DNA of 11,859 nt, taken from a bacterium (GTDB lineage Bacteria; UBP15; UBA6099; JAJRTR01). Below the pieces are notes generated by a model, which ran no database searches, had not been told where the DNA came from, and worked only from the letters and a program-made list of their open reading frames with translations. The stretch covers positions 1 to 11,859 of the forward strand of contig JAJRTR010000058.1 in NCBI GenBank assembly GCA_024278215.1. The letters run 5' to 3'. This document shows, one piece after another, positions 1 through 6,704 of the stretch; position 1 is the first letter of the stretch, and each line of letters opens with the position of its first letter. The position numbers and the translations under genes were made by a program.

Positions 1-5
1 CAGTA

Positions 6-184
6 GAGCCAATTGCAAAATTATGTTCGTAGCGAGGTCGAGCGAAATTGTTCCGAAGCAAGGCGGAGATGCGAAATCCCCGCAGGCGTACTTGTAGAGT
101 ACGTCGAGGACGATTTTACACCGACAACGCAGCTATGGACAATAGCAGCCGACCGCAGCAGAATCATAATTTTGCAATTGGCTC
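6..184. repeat. Long imperfect palindrome, MITE-like or hairpin repeat element
   Basis: Bases 6-25 and 165-184 are perfect 20-bp inverted repeats. Moving inward, base i still pairs with base 190-i without any shift of register: 36-40 with 150-154, 47-51 with 139-143, 74-78 with 112-116, and 87-92 with 98-103 around a five-base loop at 93-97. The whole stretch can therefore fold into one long interrupted hairpin centred on base 95. No transposase or convincing protein is encoded inside it. Non-autonomous transposable elements (MITEs) and dispersed hairpin repeats look like this, but copy number and target-site duplications cannot be judged here. The immediate flanks show no obvious direct repeat, and the left flank is only five bases. 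It lies about 220 bp downstream of livG. The palindrome is seen directly; the mobile-element reading is inference. Confidence 0.72.
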
Positions 185-390
185 CACGGTCTGTTTTTAA
201 AGAATTATTTTATTGGGGGTATGCACTTGATTCCGGTTGTCATGATATATCGCCTGCACTCTTTTTCTCATTATCCCTGATACGCATAATTTTTCCGTCG
301 TTCCCAGGCGCTCCGGCTTCGTAACGTATAACAGCTATTGCCCTGGCAGACAAACTGTTGTGCACAGATACATCTGTGCCGATAGCAAAA
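185..390. other. Gene-poor gap between the palindrome and livG
   Basis: Together with the palindrome this makes about 400 bp without a convincing gene. It contains a perfect 8-bp inverted repeat with a 2-nt centre at 362-379, which lies just beyond the livG terminator hairpin. The livG reading frame also continues open for 53 codons after its stop, to a TGA at 240-242. A GTG at 365 would allow a 41-residue peptide in that frame. I recognise no family in it and see no good ribosome binding site, so I do not call it a gene. Otherwise I see nothing in this stretch. Confidence 0.5.
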
Positions 391-415
391 GCGAAAAGGT
401 TTCAGTCCTTTTCGC
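387..415 (-). terminator. Rho-independent terminator spanning the livG stop codon
   Basis: On the minus strand a perfect 9-bp stem (GCGAAAAGG with CCTTTTCGC, plus-strand positions 407-415 and 391-399) encloses a 7-nt loop and is followed by TTTT. The first arm encodes the last livG residues and the TGA stop (402-404) lies in the loop, so the gene ends inside its own terminator. The T tract is short, so efficiency may be modest. Confidence 0.6.
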
Positions 416-1190
416 TGTTTGCCGCATACTCCGAGCCCAGGTATATCCTTATCACTTCCGGATCGTTCTGCACTTCGCGGGGCTTGCCCTGTGCAATCTT
501 CTTGCCTGTGTCGATGACGATCACTTCGTCGGAAATCTCCATCACAAGCGACATGTCGTGTTCGACGAGCAGTACAGTAACACCGGATTCCCTGATGCGT
601 GTGATCAGGTGCGCCATATCGTCGGTTTCCCTGGAGTTGAGGCCTGCGGCCGGTTCGTCCAGCAGGAGCAGTTCGGGGTCGAGAGCCAGGGCGCGCGCGA
701 CTTCGAGCGCTTTCTGGTTGCCGAACGGCAAGCTTTTCGACGGCAAGTCCGCAATATTTTCGAGGCCCGTGAATTCGAGCCACCTCATCGCCGCGTCACG
801 AATCTCTTTTTCCTCTCTTACGGCGCGGGGCAGCCTGAGCGCGGCGGCGGCGAAGCCGGTTTTAGTACGGCAGTGGCGGGCAAGCATCACGTTCTGGAGC
901 GCCGTCATGTTGCCGAATACTTTTACGTTCTGGAATGTGCGCGCGATGCCGAGCGCGGCGATACGGAAGGATTTCAGACATGATATGTCCTGATTGTGGA
1001 ATATGATTTTCCCGGATGTCGGCGGGAAAGTGCCGGCGAGCATGTTGAAGATTGTTGTTTTCCCCGCGCCGTTAGGACCGATTATTGATTTTATCTGGTT
1101 GCCGGACACCTCGAAGTCGACGCCCTGCACGGCATCGAGCCCGCCGAAGGACTTGCGGAGATTTTCCACTGCCAGTATCGCTTCACTCAT
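402..1190 (-). CDS. livG: Branched-chain amino acid-type ABC transporter ATP-binding protein (LivG)
   Basis: This 262-residue protein is one of the two cytoplasmic ATPases that drive Liv/HAAT-family importers, which take up branched-chain amino acids, amides, urea or similar small polar compounds. The Walker A motif GPNGAGKT is at 38-45. The Q-loop region around FQN is at 86-88. The LivG-style signature LPFGNQK is at 154-160, where most ABC proteins have LSGGQ. Walker B LLLLDEP is at 174-180 and the H-loop histidine is at 211. The C-terminal segment (NDPEVIRIYLG, 242-252) is the usual LivG tail, so the protein is complete. It begins with ATG 97 bp after livM, with GAGA as the only weak ribosome-binding match. 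The gene ends inside a terminator-like hairpin, and no livF follows within the window. Family assignment is secure; the transported substrate is unknown. Confidence 0.93.
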   Translation of the reverse strand: MSEAILAVENLRKSFGGLDAVQGVDFEVSGNQIKSIIGPNGAGKTTIFNMLAGTFPPTSGKIIFHNQDISCLKSFRIAALGIARTFQNVKVFGNMTALQNVMLARHCRTKTGFAAAALRLPRAVREEKEIRDAAMRWLEFTGLENIADLPSKSLPFGNQKALEVARALALDPELLLLDEPAAGLNSRETDDMAHLITRIRESGVTVLLVEHDMSLVMEISDEVIVIDTGKKIAQGKPREVQNDPEVIRIYLGSEYAANSEKD

Positions 1191-1201
1191 ATTTGTTTTT
1201 T

Positions 1202-1217
1202 CTCTGTGTCCTCTTTG
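1202..1217 (-). repeat. Two degenerate CACAGAG-type heptads with 9-nt period
   Basis: In the livM-livG gap, the plus strand reads CTCTGTG at 1202-1208 and CTCTTTG at 1211-1217, each followed by a 2-nt spacer. The same motif and period recur at 6705-6729. It sits directly upstream of the livG start codon and contributes the GAGA that serves as a weak ribosome-binding sequence. Confidence 0.45.
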
Positions 1218-1287
1218 TTATATCACATTATTATGCGGTCGGGGCCGGCTTCATCCCGAACAAACCGCTTCGCGTACTCCTTTTAGC

Positions 1288-2289
1288 TTACCGGCAACTA
1301 TTGTCTTCGCTATTGCCGCGGACCGCGCCGAGCTTTTTTGAAATGCTCTTCACGAGGTCCGCTGTCCCGGCAAAAATTCCGTCGGGCATGAATATCATTA
1401 TCACTACAATTATCGCTCCGTACATGAGGATGTCCATCTCGCGGAACGCCCGCAGGAATTCCGGCAGGAGCGTGAGGAAAATTGTGGCGACGACAGTTCC
1501 CCACAGATTTGCCATTCCGCCGACGGCGACCATGGCGACGAGCATTACGGACAACATGAGGTCCGCCGAGTCCACCCCGATAAACTTTTCTTTGTGTGCG
1601 TAGAGAAAACCGGCGACGGCGGCCATGGCGGCGCTGAGGACGAAAATCTTGAGTTTGAAAGCTGCGACGTTCACACCCATGGCACTGGCGGCGTCCTCGT
1701 TGCCGTGGATCGACATGAGCGCTCTGCCGGGCCGTGAGTTCATCAGGTTGAAAGCCAGCAGCAGGCATACGATGACTGTGCCCCATATAAGATAATAGTA
1801 GTAAAAACCATTGTGGGCGGTGAGATCGACGCCGAATATTACGAGCGGCGGCACCTTCGGGATGCCTGACGATCCGCCGGTGAGTTCAATGTTGGACTGA
1901 ACCATATTATAGACTATTTCGCCGATGCCGAGCGTAGCCATAGCCAGGTAGTGGCCCCTTAGCCGCAGCGTGGGGATGCCGATGAGGTAGGCGACGAGCA
2001 CGGTGAGCGAGACAGCGGCAATGAACGTAGCCCACAGCGGCCAGCCGAAACGTGTCGAGAGTATGGCGGTTGTGTAGCCGCCGAGCGCGAAGAACGCGGC
2101 GTGCCCGAGCGATATCTGGCCCGTGTAGCCGATGAGCAGGCAGAGCCCGATAGTAACGATACAGAGTATGCCCGCCTTTGAAAACACCAGCATATAATAT
2201 GCGTGGCCCTGGATATAGGGACCCAGCTGCATGGCCGCTATCACGACGGCTATCATAACGGCGAATGGAAGCCTGCTGAATTTCCCCAT
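1288..2289 (-). CDS. livM: Branched-chain amino acid-type ABC transporter permease (LivM)
   Basis: A 333-residue inner-membrane permease, hydrophobic throughout, with multiple predicted membrane spans. It carries the LivM hallmarks: GYTGQISLGHAAFFALGGYT at 54-73, the LRLRGHYLAMATLGIGEI block at 108-125, and GGSSGIP at 138-144. The cytoplasmic coupling loop that contacts the ATPase is SRPGRALMSIHGNEDAASAMGVN at about 185-207, read as two adjoining blocks. The length is normal for the family. ATG starts 3 nt after the livH stop, so the two permeases are almost certainly co-translated. The predicted role is to form, with LivH, the membrane channel of a HAAT importer. It ends in a short charged tail (residues 322-333), after which a 97-bp gap precedes livG. 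Confidence 0.92.
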   Translation of the reverse strand: MGKFSRLPFAVMIAVVIAAMQLGPYIQGHAYYMLVFSKAGILCIVTIGLCLLIGYTGQISLGHAAFFALGGYTTAILSTRFGWPLWATFIAAVSLTVLVAYLIGIPTLRLRGHYLAMATLGIGEIVYNMVQSNIELTGGSSGIPKVPPLVIFGVDLTAHNGFYYYYLIWGTVIVCLLLAFNLMNSRPGRALMSIHGNEDAASAMGVNVAAFKLKIFVLSAAMAAVAGFLYAHKEKFIGVDSADLMLSVMLVAMVAVGGMANLWGTVVATIFLTLLPEFLRAFREMDILMYGAIIVVIMIFMPDGIFAGTADLVKSISKKLGAVRGNSEDNSCR

Positions 2290-2292
2290 CGG

Positions 2293-3186
2293 TCAGAATT
2301 CTTTCAATTTACTTACTTCGGATTTCCCCAGTATGCCGCTGGGCCGGACAAACAACACGAGCAGCAGGAGAGCAAGCGTTATCGCTTCCTTGTATGTAGA
2401 CGAGATGTAGGCGGCGCTGAATGTCTCGAACAGCCCGAGCAGCAGACCGGCGACGACGGAACCCATTCCGTTGCCCAGACCGCCTATAATCGCCACGATG
2501 AAGCCCTTTAGTCCGAGAATCGCGCCGCGCCCGTATTCCATGCTCGCTATCGGCGTGTAGACGATGCCCGCTATCGCTCCCAGCGCCGCGCTCAAAACAA
2601 ACGACAGCAATACTGTCCCGTTGACGTTTATCCCCATAAGTTGCGCCGTCTCGCGATCTTCCGAGCAGGCTCGCATCGCTTTGCCGATCATCGTGCGCTC
2701 AAAAAATAGAAATAAAAGCAATACGACAACTGCGCAGATACCCAGTATCCATAGAGTATGCACCTGCACGATTGCTCCGGATATTTTCAGCGGTGTCGAC
2801 GTTGTGAATGGTTTCATATATACCGGGTACTTGCCCCACACGAACATCGCAATTCCACGCAGGAGTATGCCACCGCCGATTGTTATGATAATCAGAGTTA
2901 TTACCGATGGTTTCTTCAGAGGATTTATCATTGTACGCTCGAAAACACCGCCGATGAACGCCACCGCTATAACGGTCATGAAGAACGCCACCGGCACGGG
3001 TATGTTCCATGTCACACTGAAGGTGACCATAGTGAAACCGCCGAGCACAACGAATTCGCCCTGCGCGAAATTTATGATTCCCGTCGCATTATAAATAATA
3101 TTGAATCCGAGCGCGATCAGGATGTATACACTCCCGTTCGCCACGCCGGAAAAGAAGTACTGCAAGAGTGCTTCGTGAAGTTCCAT
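2293..3186 (-). CDS. livH: Branched-chain amino acid-type ABC transporter permease (LivH)
   Basis: A 297-residue inner-membrane permease that pairs with LivM. The N-terminal block ALGFNIIYNATGIINFAQGE at 25-44 is the LivH family signature. The coupling loop GKAMRACSEDRETAQLMGIN at 168-187 matches the EAA-like loop that contacts the ATP-binding subunits. GLKGFIVAIIGGLGNGMGS at 225-243 is the conserved C-terminal block. Length is normal and hydrophobic spans fill the protein. The ATG at 3186 follows a purine-rich GGCGGGTAG. It is the first gene of the livHMG set, 171 bp downstream of the hydantoinase-family gene, and a weak terminator-like hairpin lies in that gap. It may therefore have its own promoter, but I found no hexamer pair I would defend. 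Substrate-binding protein genes are not present nearby. Confidence 0.93.
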   Translation of the reverse strand: MELHEALLQYFFSGVANGSVYILIALGFNIIYNATGIINFAQGEFVVLGGFTMVTFSVTWNIPVPVAFFMTVIAVAFIGGVFERTMINPLKKPSVITLIIITIGGGILLRGIAMFVWGKYPVYMKPFTTSTPLKISGAIVQVHTLWILGICAVVVLLLFLFFERTMIGKAMRACSEDRETAQLMGINVNGTVLLSFVLSAALGAIAGIVYTPIASMEYGRGAILGLKGFIVAIIGGLGNGMGSVVAGLLLGLFETFSAAYISSTYKEAITLALLLLVLFVRPSGILGKSEVSKLKEF

Positions 3187-3291
3187 CTACCCGCCTATCT
3201 TCAAATATTACAACTTGCGCTAATATTTCATCCATCGTCGATCAGAACAATTAATATATACTCCGGACGGAAAAAATTAAATGAACTGATG

Positions 3292-3310
3292 AAAAAAGGG
3301 CATACATGCC
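3292..3310 (-). terminator. Weak terminator-like hairpin after the hydantoinase-family gene
   Basis: Minus-strand reading gives GGCATGTATGCC, a 4-5 bp stem with a 2-4 nt loop, then C and six T residues. The stem is short for a strong terminator, so read-through into livH is plausible. The rest of the 171-bp gap (3187-3357) is AT-rich and shows nothing else I can support. Confidence 0.35.
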
Positions 3311-3357
3311 GCTGGCCTGCGAATCAAAAATATCGCCTGATGTTTGTCGGCGCAGAC

Positions 3358-5496
3358 TCATTTTTTAACGATGATGCAGAAACTGTCGTAGGATGTATGG
3401 TCGTCGATCTCGACGGCGGCGAAGTCGATCATTTTCGCAGGGTCAGCCAGTTTCGAGAGGTCGACGACACGGCCGCCGAACACGATATAAACAGTCGGCG
3501 CGAGTGTACCGCCGTCAGAAAATATCGTGCCTTCGGCGATGGTTTTTCTCAGGGTGTCGATCACGTTTTCGCGGTCTGCGACGTCGGCCCGCGCGTCGGC
3601 GAGTGTGAGTCTGGCCAGCCCGTGCGAATCGATCATCACCAGTGGCCTGCTCACTTTCCGGCCCAGCCCGAGAAACCCTTTTTTCTCTTTCCTGCCTGAA
3701 AAAACAAAGCAGGAGCCGTCATCGAACACCATATCCGGCTCGCCATCGCCGCCGAGTGTTTCCCTCGCGACTTCCTCGGCCTGCTCCGCATCGATCTTTT
3801 CAGTGCTCCTGCGCGAGACGAGCGTCGACGCGCCCGTCGCCGATGCGCGAACGATATTTTTACGCCTGTCGACACTTATCTCCACTTCGATACCGGCCGG
3901 GTCGCACCCTGCGTCCACAAGCAAACGTACAGCAAGCGAACGTACACTGTTTATATCTTCCTCCGAAGGATCGACGATGCTCTTTTCGACAACTTCCTTC
4001 ATCAGCGCCATGCCGACGCCCACCGCGGAAACAACTTCAGCATCGCCTGCAAGCCTGTAGCCGAGCCCCAGCCGCTTCGCCGCCGCCGGTGCGATAACCG
4101 AGGCACCGCCGCCGCCACCGATGACCAGCAATCGCGCGGTGTCGACCGGATACTCTTTCATAAGCTCCCTGCAAACTTTTTCCACCTTTCGCGCCGCCGC
4201 CTGTATCATGCCGCGTGCGAGGTCTTCGGCAGGCACGCCCGTATCTGCCGAAAGCGCGTCGAACGCGAGCCGGGCCGCGACGCGGTTGCCTCGCGAGTAG
4301 TCGCCCTCGTCCAGCACGCCCAGGAAATTCGCCGCGCATGTCGTCGTTATCGCCGCAAGTTTACCCGCACGCGTTTCAACAACCGCGTAATCAGCCGGGT
4401 CGCCGGGTAGAGGCGATATATGTTTTATTTGCGGTTTGTCAAACTCGGCCGCGTCGCAATAGCAACAATACCGAAGCCCGGCGATATGCGCGCTGCGCGG
4501 GCCGACAGCCACGACCCGCCCCTTCTCCACACGCGCCATCGAGCCGCCCGCCACACCTATCGTGCGCACGTCGAGCGTCTCGAGATACAGTACATTGCCG
4601 CCGATAACGGCCTGCTTGCGACCGGGTTTGCTGTCGCGGATGAAACTCACATCCGTGCTCGTGCCGCCCACTTCGACAAACAGTCCGTTGGCTATCTTTT
4701 CACATAAAATCGCTGCCGACACACCGGCAGCGGGGCCGGAGAGTATCGTCTTTATCGGCGTCTTCTCCATATTGTCGGCGGACATCACGCCGCCGTCACT
4801 GCGCATGATCATCAGTGCCGGTTTTATCCCCATCCGCTCGACGGCCTGCTTCGTTCGACGCGCTACTTCCATCATCTTAGGCAGTATGCTCGCGTTCACT
4901 ACCGACGTGCGCGCGCGTGCTTTCAGTCCGTACAGACCGGAAACCTCGTGGCTCGCCGTAGCGGGCACGCCTATTCGCGCTATGATCTCCACCACCTTAT
5001 TTTCGTTGCCGGGATCATCCACTGCGAACGGCTCGGCGACAGCGTAAGCCTCGACACGGTCGGAATTATCTTTCACGATGTTCTCCACGACCGCGCCTTC
5101 TATCTCACCGGGCGTAATAAAAACCGGTGTCACGCTGATTGATCTGTCGCCGGAAATTCTCACTTCGTTGAAGTTGAGCTCTCGCCGCGCCTGTACGCCC
5201 GCCGCGCCTTCGGCGACTCCTATCAGCCCGACCGGAGCCACGTCGCCCTCGAGCAGCGCGTTTGTCGCCTGCGTCGTACTGTGCGCGACAAATATCACAT
5301 CCGACGCTTCGAAACCGCCCTCTCCGACAAGTTCACCGATGCACCGCCATATCCCACGCGCGACCCCCTCTTCCGCCGTGTGCGTTGTCGGGCAACACGC
5401 TTTTGCGACTATCTTCAGCGTCCTGTGGTCGATAGCCACCGCGTGGGTGAATGTGCCGCCGACATCTATGCCGATCCTGATCGCCATGTCCGCCAT
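3358..5496 (-). CDS. Hydantoinase/5-oxoprolinase family protein (HyuA-like ATPase)
   Basis: A 712-residue cytoplasmic protein of the family that couples ATP hydrolysis to opening of cyclic amides (hydantoins, 5-oxoproline) or to related carboxylations. The N-terminal GIDVGGTFT at 9-17 is the ASKHA-type phosphate-binding turn. It is followed by HSTTQATNALLEGD at 72-85, LSGPAAG at 252-258, VGGTSTD at 276-282, GVAGGS at 314-319 and IGGGGGASVIAP at 459-470. These cover the Hydant_A_N and hydantoinase_A core up to about residue 500. Residues 510-712 are a separate C-terminal part that I do not recognise. The ATG at 5496 overlaps the preceding stop as TAATG and has GGAG seven bases upstream. A longer in-frame start at 5619 would lie inside the upstream gene and is rejected. 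ATG at 5487 is an alternative. No hyuB-like partner lies nearby. The downstream livHMG genes suggest uptake of its substrate, which is inference. Confidence 0.85.
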   Translation of the reverse strand: MADMAIRIGIDVGGTFTHAVAIDHRTLKIVAKACCPTTHTAEEGVARGIWRCIGELVGEGGFEASDVIFVAHSTTQATNALLEGDVAPVGLIGVAEGAAGVQARRELNFNEVRISGDRSISVTPVFITPGEIEGAVVENIVKDNSDRVEAYAVAEPFAVDDPGNENKVVEIIARIGVPATASHEVSGLYGLKARARTSVVNASILPKMMEVARRTKQAVERMGIKPALMIMRSDGGVMSADNMEKTPIKTILSGPAAGVSAAILCEKIANGLFVEVGGTSTDVSFIRDSKPGRKQAVIGGNVLYLETLDVRTIGVAGGSMARVEKGRVVAVGPRSAHIAGLRYCCYCDAAEFDKPQIKHISPLPGDPADYAVVETRAGKLAAITTTCAANFLGVLDEGDYSRGNRVAARLAFDALSADTGVPAEDLARGMIQAAARKVEKVCRELMKEYPVDTARLLVIGGGGGASVIAPAAAKRLGLGYRLAGDAEVVSAVGVGMALMKEVVEKSIVDPSEEDINSVRSLAVRLLVDAGCDPAGIEVEISVDRRKNIVRASATGASTLVSRRSTEKIDAEQAEEVARETLGGDGEPDMVFDDGSCFVFSGRKEKKGFLGLGRKVSRPLVMIDSHGLARLTLADARADVADRENVIDTLRKTIAEGTIFSDGGTLAPTVYIVFGGRVVDLSKLADPAKMIDFAAVEIDDHTSYDSFCIIVKK

Positions 5497-5927
5497 TATT
5501 CTGCTCCATCCGGTGTGTCGAGTGTCGCGATGTACCGCCGCCCGATAACCACCGCGGCCCAGGCGTCCATATCGCCGGGCAGGCCGAAAAGCCCGAACGG
5601 AACAAGGCGAGCGGGCCATGGCCTCGGATTCTCTTTTTCATATAAACGGCGCGCTTCGAGAGTCGTGTTTTTTTCATGCGCTTGTATTATGGGCATTTTA
5701 TCCCCGAAAAACGATTTCACTGTTTCCGCTGTTTTTTTGTAGCCGGTTCCGTCACCTATAACGATCCTGTCGATGCGCTCGAACCTTTCAATAATATCTT
5801 CGAGGTCGGCGGAAAGCGTTTCCGGCTTCGACTCCATTATCTCGAGCGCCGCGCCGCGCGAGTCCATGACCGCGAGACCGCACTTCGCGGTCCCCGGATC
5901 AACAGAAAGAAAAACGAACCCTGTCAA
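5496..5927 (-). CDS. YqgF/RuvX-like RNase H-fold protein
   Basis: A predicted 143-residue cytoplasmic protein with the size and fold pattern of the YqgF (RuvX) family, whose studied members process pre-16S rRNA ends or resemble Holliday-junction resolvases. The first strand carries the acidic residue in SVDPGTAKCGLAV (Asp10). VIGDGTG at 56-62 is the second strand. Glu85 or Glu91 in HEKNTTLEAR is a candidate second acidic residue, and GDMDAWAA at 118-125 supplies the C-terminal aspartates (119, 121). I chose TTG at 5927. It forms a TTGA overlap with the comF stop, has GGAGG six bases upstream, and gives the family's usual N-terminus. The in-frame ATG at 5999 would add 24 residues unlike the family, all inside comF. 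It is closer to the divergent GDGT-type subgroup than to classical RuvX, so enzymatic function is less sure than the fold. Confidence 0.75.
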   Translation of the reverse strand: MTGFVFLSVDPGTAKCGLAVMDSRGAALEIMESKPETLSADLEDIIERFERIDRIVIGDGTGYKKTAETVKSFFGDKMPIIQAHEKNTTLEARRLYEKENPRPWPARLVPFGLFGLPGDMDAWAAVVIGRRYIATLDTPDGAE

Positions 5928-6667
5928 CTCGCGCCTCCTCTCGCCAGTGTCAGGACAACTACACGCGCCGCGCCGCCTTCCTTCAGTACACGCGAACACT
6001 CGTTCACTGTCGCACCGGTCGTCATGACATCGTCGATGAGCAATACTGTTTTATCCTTCACATCCGCTCTCCCCTTAAGCCTGAACGCGCCGCTCACGTT
6101 CTTCCTGCGCTCTTTCGGGGATAGCAGAGACTGCGGTCTGGTGTTTTTTATACGTAACAGACAGTTCTCGATCCGCTTGTCCCATATCCGCGCTGCCTCC
6201 TCCGCAAGATACTGCGACTGGTTGAATCCCCTCCATATTCTGCGCCGGGGATGCAGCGGCACGGGCACAATAAAATCAACGTCGCCGAAGATGTCGAAGA
6301 TGTCCACGCCGGTCGTCGCTCGGCGTGCCAGCCTGCCCCGCAGGTAGCGCCCCATGCCGTAGCTGCGGTGGAACTTGAATCGCATCACTATTTCCCTCAC
6401 CGGCGACTGGTAGTTCAGCGCCGAGCGCGCGGCGTCGAAATATATTTCCTGTTCCCGGCACCAGCCGCAATCGGCGGCGGCGTTGATACCCGGCGGCAGC
6501 GGAATACCGCACCGGCGGCAATACGGTTCGCTGATTTCACGTATCTTTCTCTCGCAATCCGGGCACACGAGTTCGGAACCGGCCCTTCCGCAGCCCGGAC
6601 ATTTGTGCGGAAAAAATATCGTGAAAACTTCGTTTATGTAAGAGCCGGCTGTTGTCAGGAGGTCCAT
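5924..6667 (-). CDS. comF: ComF family phosphoribosyltransferase-like protein
   Basis: A 247-residue protein with the two-part ComF architecture. An N-terminal double zinc ribbon has cysteine pairs C23/C26 and C35/C38, then C50/C53 and C67/C70. A type I phosphoribosyltransferase domain follows, with FIVPVPLHPRRRIWRGFNQS at about 132-151 and the PRPP-binding loop VLLIDDVMTTGAT at 208-220. ComF/GntX proteins are linked to DNA uptake or DNA metabolism in several bacteria, but no enzymatic reaction is firmly established. The ATG at 6667 has no clear ribosome binding site. A copy of its start region (gaggtccataa) recurs 17 bp upstream, and a TATAAT-like hexamer lies at 6691-6696 on this strand. 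It ends in a 4-base overlap with the YqgF-like gene, so the two are probably translationally coupled. Family membership is firm; the biological role is not. Confidence 0.88.
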   Translation of the reverse strand: MDLLTTAGSYINEVFTIFFPHKCPGCGRAGSELVCPDCERKIREISEPYCRRCGIPLPPGINAAADCGWCREQEIYFDAARSALNYQSPVREIVMRFKFHRSYGMGRYLRGRLARRATTGVDIFDIFGDVDFIVPVPLHPRRRIWRGFNQSQYLAEEAARIWDKRIENCLLRIKNTRPQSLLSPKERRKNVSGAFRLKGRADVKDKTVLLIDDVMTTGATVNECSRVLKEGGAARVVVLTLARGGAS

Positions 6668-6704
6668 AAGGATGTGAGGTCCATAACAGTATTATATATA
6701 TACT

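Noticed and set aside
6-184. Insertion sequence or CRISPR reading of the left-edge element
   Set aside because: No transposase and no repeat-spacer array. There is only one inverted pair around a single centre.
13-324. 103-codon plus-strand open frame over the palindrome
   Set aside because: It lies across both arms of the inverted repeat, has no ribosome binding site, and its product shows no family features.
1310-1786. Minus-strand frame overlapping livM
   Set aside because: Shadow frame of livM, arginine- and histidine-rich, without motifs.
3187-3357. Separate livH promoter (TTGTTC, 17 nt, AATATT)
   Set aside because: Hexamers match the consensus too weakly (3 and 4 of 6) in an AT-rich stretch to be called.
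3527-4060. Long plus-strand open frames opposite the hydantoinase-family gene (also 5078-5548 and 2758-3699)
   Set aside because: They are antisense to genes with clear family motifs. Their serine/arginine/proline-rich text is what GC-rich coding DNA gives on the other strand.
5496-5619. Longer start for the hydantoinase-family protein at 5619
   Set aside because: The extra 41 residues are arginine-rich, out-of-frame text of the YqgF-like gene. ATG 5496 has a Shine-Dalgarno match and a stop-start overlap.
5928-5999. Upstream ATG start for the YqgF-like gene at 5999
   Set aside because: It would overlap comF by 76 bp and add residues unlike the family. TTG 5927 fits the overlap and has GGAGG.
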